Shown piece after piece: positions 4,941 through 10,127 of a DNA stretch of 10,127 nt. This DNA comes from Tannerella sp. (GTDB lineage Bacteria > Bacteroidota > Bacteroidia > Bacteroidales > Tannerellaceae): the NCBI GenBank assembly GCA_031271245.1, contig JAISWC010000234.1:1-10127 (forward strand), read 5' to 3'. Each line of letters starts with the position of its first letter. Within the stretch, counting starts at the first letter, position 1. A program made the position numbers and the translations under genes. The notes beneath the pieces are model-generated. The model was not told where the DNA came from. It did not search any database and was given only the letters and a program-made list of their open reading frames with translations.

Positions 4941-6431
4941 ATGGCGAAGAGAGAAAAAACAATCAGTATGATTGATACACTGGCGGAGTTTAAGGAGTTG
5001 AAGAACATTGACAAGGATACAATGATCAATGTACTGGAAGAATCATTCCGGAGCGTGATAGCCAGAATGTTTGGGACAGACGAGAACTATGATGTCATTA
5101 TCAATCCCGAGAAAGGTGATTTTGAAATCTGGCGCAACCGTATCGTCGTGGAAGACGGCCGGGTGGAAGACTCGAACCTGCAAATTTCCATCAGCGAAGC
5201 GCAAGAGATAGACCCTGACTGCGAAGTGGGTGAAGAAGTAACGGACGAAGTGCATTTTGCAAATTTCGGACGCCGTGCCATCCTGAATCTGCGTCAGACA
5301 CTGTCCGCCAAAATCCTGGAGCTTCAGAAAGACAATCTGTTCGCAAAGTACAAGGGACTGATCGGTTCCATCGTGATAGCCGATGTGTATCAGGTATGGA
5401 AAAAGGAAGTCCTGCTGCTGGACGACAGGGGCAACGAGCTGCTCCTGCCGAAAAGCGAACAGATACCCAACGATTTCTATGCAAAAGGACAGGCCATACG
5501 CGCAATCGTGCAGCGGGTGGAAATCGAAAACAACAGTACGCGAATCTACCTCTCCCGCACCGACAAGCGATTCCTCCAGCGGCTGTTCGAACTGGAAGTA
5601 CCGGAAATCAACGACGGACTGATTACGATTAAGGCCATTGCCCGCGTCCCGGGCGAACGCGCCAAAATTGCGGTGGAATCTTACGACGACCGTATCGACC
5701 CCGTCGGCGCCTGTGTCGGTATGAAAGGCTCGCGCATCCGGGGCATCGTACGCGAACTTCGGAACGAAAACATCGACGTGGTCAATTATTCCACCAATAC
5801 CGCCCTGTTTATCCAGCGCGCCCTGAGTCCGGCGAAAATCTCGGACATCCACCTCTACGAAGACGAACGCAAGGCCGAGGTCTCCCTGCGTCCCGAAGAG
5901 GTGTCGCTGGCCATCGGGAAAGGCGGGTTGAACATCAAGTTGGCGTGCATGTTGACGGATTATACGATTGACGTCTTCCGCGATATTGACGCCCTGTATG
6001 AAGAAGATATTTTTCTGGACGAATTTGTAGATGAAATAGATACCTGGGTCATTGATGCACTGAAGAATATCGGATGCAATACAGCCAAAGCCGTGTTGGC
6101 CATGAAGCGGGAAGAAATCGTCGAACGCGCTGATTTGGAAGAACAGACGGTCGACGAACTGTTATCCGTCCTGACCGCCGAGTTTGAAGATGAAGCGATG
6201 GACGGAACGGCAAAAGTTCCGGCAGATGAGGTTCCGGCAGAAATTCCCGAAGAAACGGAAAATACCGGCGAAACGGCTGCACCGCTACCGGACGGCGCTG
6301 TGGAGGAAGCAGCAGCAGACCGTGTCACGCCGGAGGAGGCCGTTGAAACGGAACATACGGTTGAAACGGAAAATACGGTCATTCGCGAAGAGGAAAATAA
6401 GGTTGAACCGGAAGCTGAAAATCAGGAATAA
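4941..6431 (+). CDS. nusA: Transcription termination/antitermination factor NusA
   Basis: NusA binds RNA polymerase and nascent RNA and modulates pausing, intrinsic termination and antitermination. The protein is 496 aa. The N-terminal polymerase-binding domain (about 1-135) includes FGRRAILNLRQTLSAKILE (109-127). An S1 domain (about 137-205) includes GSIVIADVYQVWKKEVLLLD. KH1 (about 228-290) has the loop GMKGSR (260-265) after YDDRIDPVGACV. KH2 (about 305-352) has the loop GKGG (326-329) in VSLAIGKGGLNIKLA. A helix-hairpin-helix-like segment (about 365-415) follows. The last 80 residues are an acidic, low-complexity tail with two copies of VETEXT; this is probably disordered. ATG 4941 gives MAKREKTISMIDTLAEFKELKN, the usual Bacteroidetes start. 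Translation is probably coupled to rimP (4-nt gap). Confidence 0.97.
   Translation: MAKREKTISMIDTLAEFKELKNIDKDTMINVLEESFRSVIARMFGTDENYDVIINPEKGDFEIWRNRIVVEDGRVEDSNLQISISEAQEIDPDCEVGEEVTDEVHFANFGRRAILNLRQTLSAKILELQKDNLFAKYKGLIGSIVIADVYQVWKKEVLLLDDRGNELLLPKSEQIPNDFYAKGQAIRAIVQRVEIENNSTRIYLSRTDKRFLQRLFELEVPEINDGLITIKAIARVPGERAKIAVESYDDRIDPVGACVGMKGSRIRGIVRELRNENIDVVNYSTNTALFIQRALSPAKISDIHLYEDERKAEVSLRPEEVSLAIGKGGLNIKLACMLTDYTIDVFRDIDALYEEDIFLDEFVDEIDTWVIDALKNIGCNTAKAVLAMKREEIVERADLEEQTVDELLSVLTAEFEDEAMDGTAKVPADEVPAEIPEETENTGETAAPLPDGAVEEAAADRVTPEEAVETEHTVETENTVIREEENKVEPEAENQE
6342..6377 (+). repeat. Two-copy 18-bp direct repeat within the nusA tail
   Basis: GTTGAAACGGAACATACG (6342-6359) is followed directly by GTTGAAACGGAAAATACG (6360-6377), differing at one base. 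They encode VETEHT and VETENT (residues 468-479). The repeat is in frame, so copy-number change would lengthen or shorten the acidic tail without a frameshift. Confidence 0.9.
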
Positions 6432-6449
6432 AAGAATAGTACACATTAT

Positions 6450-9400
6450 ATGCCCATAAAAATTATTAAAGTAACAAGGGACTTGAATATTGGTATCACC
6501 ACGGTGGTCGATTTTCTGCGCAGCAAGGGTTATCAGGTAGAAAGTAATCCGAATGCGAAGATTACGGACGAACAGTATACCCTGCTTGTAAAGGAATTGG
6601 GAAAAGATTTGTCGCCAATGGAACAAAGGCAGTTACTTAGCAAGTTGGCTCCGCTGGAGGCTCCGCCGCCGCCGCCGCCGGTTGTCGAAAAGAAGCCGGA
6701 AGCGCCCAAAAAGCCGCAGGAAATAAAAACGGAAATCCCCGACGACATCAAACCGAAGTTTGTTACCATCGGGAAGATTGATTTGGCATCATTGGATACA
6801 AAGGCGGAAGGACCTCAACCTCATCATCATCCCCCGAAAGCCGTCGCCAGGGAGCTGGCCCGGCCGCACCGGAAGGAACCGGCAAAAGAGGTGAAACGGG
6901 AGCCTGTGAAACAGGAGAAACAGGTGAAACCGGAAAAGCCCCGGCCGCCGGTTCAGGTAGAAAAGAAAGCGCCTGTCGTACCGGAGAAAAAGGAAAAAAA
7001 GCCTTCGGTGCCGGAACCACCCGCAGTCAAACATCCGATGCCGGCGCCGCCTGTCGTGGTGAAGAAAGAAGAAGAAAAAAAGAAACCGGAACCACCCGCA
7101 CCTGTTCCGCAGCCTGTCGAGCCATCCGTCAGGAAGCCGGAACCGCCGGTTCGGGTTGATGTGCCGAAAAAGCCGGAGAAGGCTGAGAAGACAGAAAAGA
7201 CAGAGAAGCCTGCGCCGCCGCCTGCCCCGCCTGCGCCTGCGCCCGGGTTGAATCCGGAAAAAAAGCCGGAAGAAGAAGTGTTCCGTCTGAAAAAGACGAC
7301 GCCGGAACCCAGCATCAAGGTGACGGGCAAAATAGACCTGTCGGCCATCAACCAGTCGACACGTCCGAAAAAGAAATCGAAGGAAGAGCGGCGTCGTAAA
7401 GAACGCGAAGAGCGACGCAAAGCGGCCGCAGCCAGGGCAAAAACCCAGTCCGGCGGCACCCCTGCCGGCGCCACCGCCGGTACAGCCACGGCCCCGGCTA
7501 CGGCCGGCAGCAGTCCGGCGAAAAAAGATGATGCGGAAAAGAAAAAACGGAAACGCATCAAGAAAGACCGGGTGGACATCAGTGCCACGCCAGGCTCGAA
7601 TTTCCGTTCCACCCGCAGCAGCACTGGCCGTAGTAGTGCCGGTCGCAGCACTGAAGAACGCAAGCCGCAACGCCGACTGCACAAGCCCGTGAAGGCGGAG
7701 GTCAGCGAGGAAGACGTACAGAAGCAGATTAAGGAAACGCTGGCGCGTCTCACCAGCAAGACGACCAAGAGCAGCAAGGGAGCCAAGTACCGCCGCGACA
7801 AGCGCGACGCCGCCGAAAAGCGGGAACAGGAACTCCAGATGCGCGAGGAACGGGAAAGCAAGGTGTTGAAGCTGACGGAATTTGTGACCGCCAACGACCT
7901 GGCCAGCATGATGGACGTATCCGTTTCGGAAGTCATTTCCACCTGCATGAGCATCGGGATGATGGTATCCATCAACCAGCGGCTGGACGCGGAGACTATC
8001 AACATTGTGGCCGACGAGTTCGGCTTCAAGACGGAATACGTCAGCGCCGAAGTGGCCGAAACCATCAGGGAAGAAGAAGACAGCCCCGAAGACTACGTGT
8101 CGCGTCCGCCGATTGTGACCGTCATGGGGCACGTCGACCACGGGAAAACCTCGCTGCTCGACAACATCCGCAACGCCAACGTGATTGCCGGCGAGGCCGG
8201 AGGCATTACGCAACACATTGGAGCTTACAACGTCAAGCTGTCGAACGGACGCCGAATCACCTTCCTCGACACGCCCGGTCACGAAGCCTTCACGGCCATG
8301 CGTGCCCGCGGCGCCAAAGTGACCGACATCGTGATCATCATCGTAGCCGCCGACGACAACGTGATGCCGCAGACCGTCGAAGCCATCAATCACGCTTCCG
8401 TAGCGGGGGTGCCCATTATCTTCGCCATTAACAAAATCGACAAGGCCGGCGCCAATCCCGAAAAAATCAAGGAAGAACTGGCCAAGATGAATTACCTGGT
8501 CGAGGACTGGGGCGGGAAATACCAGAGCCAGGAAATTTCGGCCAAGAAAGGCGTCGGCGTACAGGAACTGCTGGAGAAGGTGCTGCTTGAGGCCGACCTG
8601 CTGGAACTGAAAGCGAACCCCAACAGGCGCGCCGTCGCTTCGGTCATCGAATCGACCCTCGACAAGGGACGCGGATACGTGGCCACGGTACTGGTCAGCA
8701 ACGGCACCCTGCGCCAGGGCGACATCATGCTCGCCGGCACGCATTACGGCCGCGTCAAGGCCATGTTCAACGAGCGTAACCAGCGTGTCGAAAAGGCCGG
8801 ACCTTCCGAGCCGGTGCTGATTCTCGGGCTGGACGGCGCGCCGCAGGCCGGCGATACGTTCAACGTGCTGGAGAGCGAGCAGGAAGCGCGCGAAATCGCC
8901 GCCCGCCGCGAACAGTTGCAGCGCGAACTGGGTCTGCGTACCCAGAAACGCTTCGGACTGGAGGAACTGGGACGCCGCCGGGCGCTGGGCGACTTCCACG
9001 AACTGCACCTGATTGTCAAGGGCGATGTGGACGGCTCCGTAGAAGCCCTGTCCGACTCGCTGATCAAGCTCTCGACCGAAGAAATACAGGTCAACGTCAT
9101 CCACAAGGCCGTCGGACAGATTTCCGAATCGGACATCGACTTGGCGGCTTCGGCCGACGCCGTCATCATCGGCTTCCAGGTGCGTCCCGCGCCCACCGCG
9201 CGCCGCCGCGCCGAAAAGGAAGGCGTGGAGATACGCCTCTATTCCGTCATCTACGACGCCATCGAGGAAGTGAAGTTGGCGATGGAGGGCATGCTTTCGC
9301 CCGAAATTAGGGAAGACATTGCCGGTAATGTGGAAGTGCTCCAGATATTCAAAATATCCAAGGTCGGCACCGTGGCCGGCTGCATAGTTAAGGAAGGTAA

Positions 9401-9611
9401 AATCAGGCGGACGAACAAGGTGCGCCTGATACGCGACGGCATCGTGATTCACACCGGCGAACTCGGTTCCCTGAAGCGTTTCAAGGACGAAGTGAAAGAA
9501 GTAGTGACGGGACAGGACTGCGGTATCTTCATCACGAACTACAACGACATCCAGGTGGGCGACATCATCGAAGCCTTCGACCAGATTAAGATTAAGAAAA
9601 CGCTGCAATAA
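6450..9611 (+). CDS. infB: Translation initiation factor IF-2
   Basis: This GTPase delivers initiator fMet-tRNA to the 30S subunit and promotes subunit joining. The protein is 1053 aa, long for the family because of an extended linker. Residues 1-50 form an IF2_N domain (MPIKIIKVTRDLNIGITTVV...). Residues about 70-465 are a Pro/Lys/Glu-rich disordered linker, starting with six prolines (72-77). A second IF2_N-like module lies at about 471-533 (LTEFVTANDLASMMDVSVSE). The G domain shows G1 GHVDHGKT (560-567), the switch I GGITQHIGAY, G3 DTPGH (607-611), G4 NKID (661-664) and G5 SAKKG (697-701), all intact. Domain II follows, then domain III with DFHELHLIVKGDVDGSVEAL, and the C-terminal fMet-tRNA-binding domain (about 955-1053), which includes SKVGTVAGCIVKEGKI. 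ATG 6450 lies 18 nt after the nusA stop. Confidence 0.97.
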   Translation: MPIKIIKVTRDLNIGITTVVDFLRSKGYQVESNPNAKITDEQYTLLVKELGKDLSPMEQRQLLSKLAPLEAPPPPPPVVEKKPEAPKKPQEIKTEIPDDIKPKFVTIGKIDLASLDTKAEGPQPHHHPPKAVARELARPHRKEPAKEVKREPVKQEKQVKPEKPRPPVQVEKKAPVVPEKKEKKPSVPEPPAVKHPMPAPPVVVKKEEEKKKPEPPAPVPQPVEPSVRKPEPPVRVDVPKKPEKAEKTEKTEKPAPPPAPPAPAPGLNPEKKPEEEVFRLKKTTPEPSIKVTGKIDLSAINQSTRPKKKSKEERRRKEREERRKAAAARAKTQSGGTPAGATAGTATAPATAGSSPAKKDDAEKKKRKRIKKDRVDISATPGSNFRSTRSSTGRSSAGRSTEERKPQRRLHKPVKAEVSEEDVQKQIKETLARLTSKTTKSSKGAKYRRDKRDAAEKREQELQMREERESKVLKLTEFVTANDLASMMDVSVSEVISTCMSIGMMVSINQRLDAETINIVADEFGFKTEYVSAEVAETIREEEDSPEDYVSRPPIVTVMGHVDHGKTSLLDNIRNANVIAGEAGGITQHIGAYNVKLSNGRRITFLDTPGHEAFTAMRARGAKVTDIVIIIVAADDNVMPQTVEAINHASVAGVPIIFAINKIDKAGANPEKIKEELAKMNYLVEDWGGKYQSQEISAKKGVGVQELLEKVLLEADLLELKANPNRRAVASVIESTLDKGRGYVATVLVSNGTLRQGDIMLAGTHYGRVKAMFNERNQRVEKAGPSEPVLILGLDGAPQAGDTFNVLESEQEAREIAARREQLQRELGLRTQKRFGLEELGRRRALGDFHELHLIVKGDVDGSVEALSDSLIKLSTEEIQVNVIHKAVGQISESDIDLAASADAVIIGFQVRPAPTARRRAEKEGVEIRLYSVIYDAIEEVKLAMEGMLSPEIREDIAGNVEVLQIFKISKVGTVAGCIVKEGKIRRTNKVRLIRDGIVIHTGELGSLKRFKDEVKEVVTGQDCGIFITNYNDIQVGDIIEAFDQIKIKKTLQ

Positions 9612-9628
9612 CGGAAGGAAACGCATCC

Positions 9629-10123
9629 ATGAACTGGTTGGATTTTGTGCTGGCGGGTCTGGCGATTGCCGGACTGGTGAAGGGATGGATCGATGGGCTG
9701 GTACGCCAGGTCGTCTCTCTGATTGCCTTTGCCGCGGCCATTTACCTGTGTTCCGGGGTAGCGGAATCCTTCCGCGGATACCTGCTGCAAAAGGGGTGGT
9801 TTGCAGAACAGAGCGTGACGGTGGCGAGCTACGTACTGGCATTCATACTCATTGCCGGCTTTATTCTGCTGGCGGGGTGGGTGATTCACCGGATGATCAG
9901 CCTGACGCCCTTCAGCCTGCTCAACCGCCTGGGCGGCGCTCTTTTCGGATTAGTCATTACTGTATTCCTCCTCAGTCTGACGCTGAATCTGCTGGACCTC
10001 CTCGACCGCCGGTCGTGCGTGATTTCACACGAAACCAAAGTCGAATCGAGCATTTATTTTTACGTTAAGGATTTTGCGCCAACCATTTGCCCCATAGAAC
10101 TGTTCATTTGGAAAAATTACTGA
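9629..10123 (+). CDS. CvpA family membrane protein
   Basis: This encodes a 164-aa inner-membrane protein of the CvpA family. E. coli CvpA is needed for colicin V production and affects envelope stress tolerance; the molecular role in Bacteroidetes is unknown. The start MNWLDFVLAGLAIAGLVKGW, with IDGLVRQVVSLIAFAAAIYL, is typical of the family: hydrophobic segment, K-G-x-x-x-G turn, second segment. Four hydrophobic segments lie at about 4-19, 25-42, 64-85 and 103-124, with LLNRLGGALFGLV (97-109) as the conserved loop before the last helix. The remaining 40 residues form a soluble tail. The gene begins 17 nt after infB, so it is probably the fourth gene of the operon. The stop codon is at 10121-10123, just inside the window. 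Confidence 0.88.
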   Translation: MNWLDFVLAGLAIAGLVKGWIDGLVRQVVSLIAFAAAIYLCSGVAESFRGYLLQKGWFAEQSVTVASYVLAFILIAGFILLAGWVIHRMISLTPFSLLNRLGGALFGLVITVFLLSLTLNLLDLLDRRSCVISHETKVESSIYFYVKDFAPTICPIELFIWKNY

Positions 10124-10127
10124 CAGC

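Noticed and set aside
4292..5029. A 245-codon minus-strand frame over rimP and the divergent promoter
   Set aside because: It is antisense to rimP and the start of nusA and crosses poly-T tracts; no domain is visible.
5043..5852. A 269-codon minus-strand frame inside nusA
   Set aside because: It is a shadow of nusA, whose S1 and KH motifs are intact on the plus strand.
6953..8065. A 370-codon Ser/Arg/Phe-rich frame antisense to the IF-2 linker
   Set aside because: It results from the Lys/Glu/Pro codons of the linker read in reverse; no family resemblance.
6789..9842. A 1017-codon open frame antisense to infB and the start of cvpA
   Set aside because: It mirrors a GC-rich, strongly biased coding sequence; its translation is low complexity (Arg/Phe/Leu/His-rich) with no recognisable domain, while infB on the other strand has all GTPase motifs.

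Overview
The window reads as a Bacteroidales chromosome, probably near the Porphyromonadaceae/Tannerellaceae/Parabacteroides group. The evidence is the close fit of the NusA, RimP, IF-2 and YjgP/YjgQ proteins to Bacteroidales versions as I remember them, start codons without a clear Shine-Dalgarno sequence, and promoter boxes of the Bacteroidetes type (TAnnTTTG). Base composition is moderate, with AT-rich intergenic stretches. No rRNA, tRNA, transposase, CRISPR or phage gene was seen.

The layout is two divergent gene blocks split at about 4296-4429. The left block is on the minus strand. In transcription order it holds a small START-like (SRPBCC) protein (4292-3909), a long LptF/LptG-type permease (3779-1881), an uncharacterised two-part Bacteroidales protein (1192-521), and the first 92 codons of ribB or ribBA (276-1, running off the window). 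Between the permease and ribB lie several non-coding elements. They are a 13-unit, 21-bp palindromic tandem array (1280-1551), a CACGGAG-type degenerate repeat (1647-1700), an intrinsic terminator (449-498) and a 138-bp imperfect inverted repeat (308-445). This is the accessory-looking part of the window.

The right block is on the plus strand and is the classic translation/transcription operon rimP - nusA - infB, followed by a cvpA-family membrane protein. The genes are packed 4, 18 and 17 nt apart. A single good promoter (4397-4404) precedes rimP. A terminator-shaped hairpin (4432-4462) sits between that promoter and the likely rimP start, so the whole operon may be controlled by attenuation, possibly with NusA feeding back on its own leader.

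Most of the window is ordinary core genome. The points worth a second look are the palindromic 21-bp array with its single 20-bp unit, the rimP leader hairpin, and the cluster of three different repeat types around the uncharacterised 521-1192 gene.
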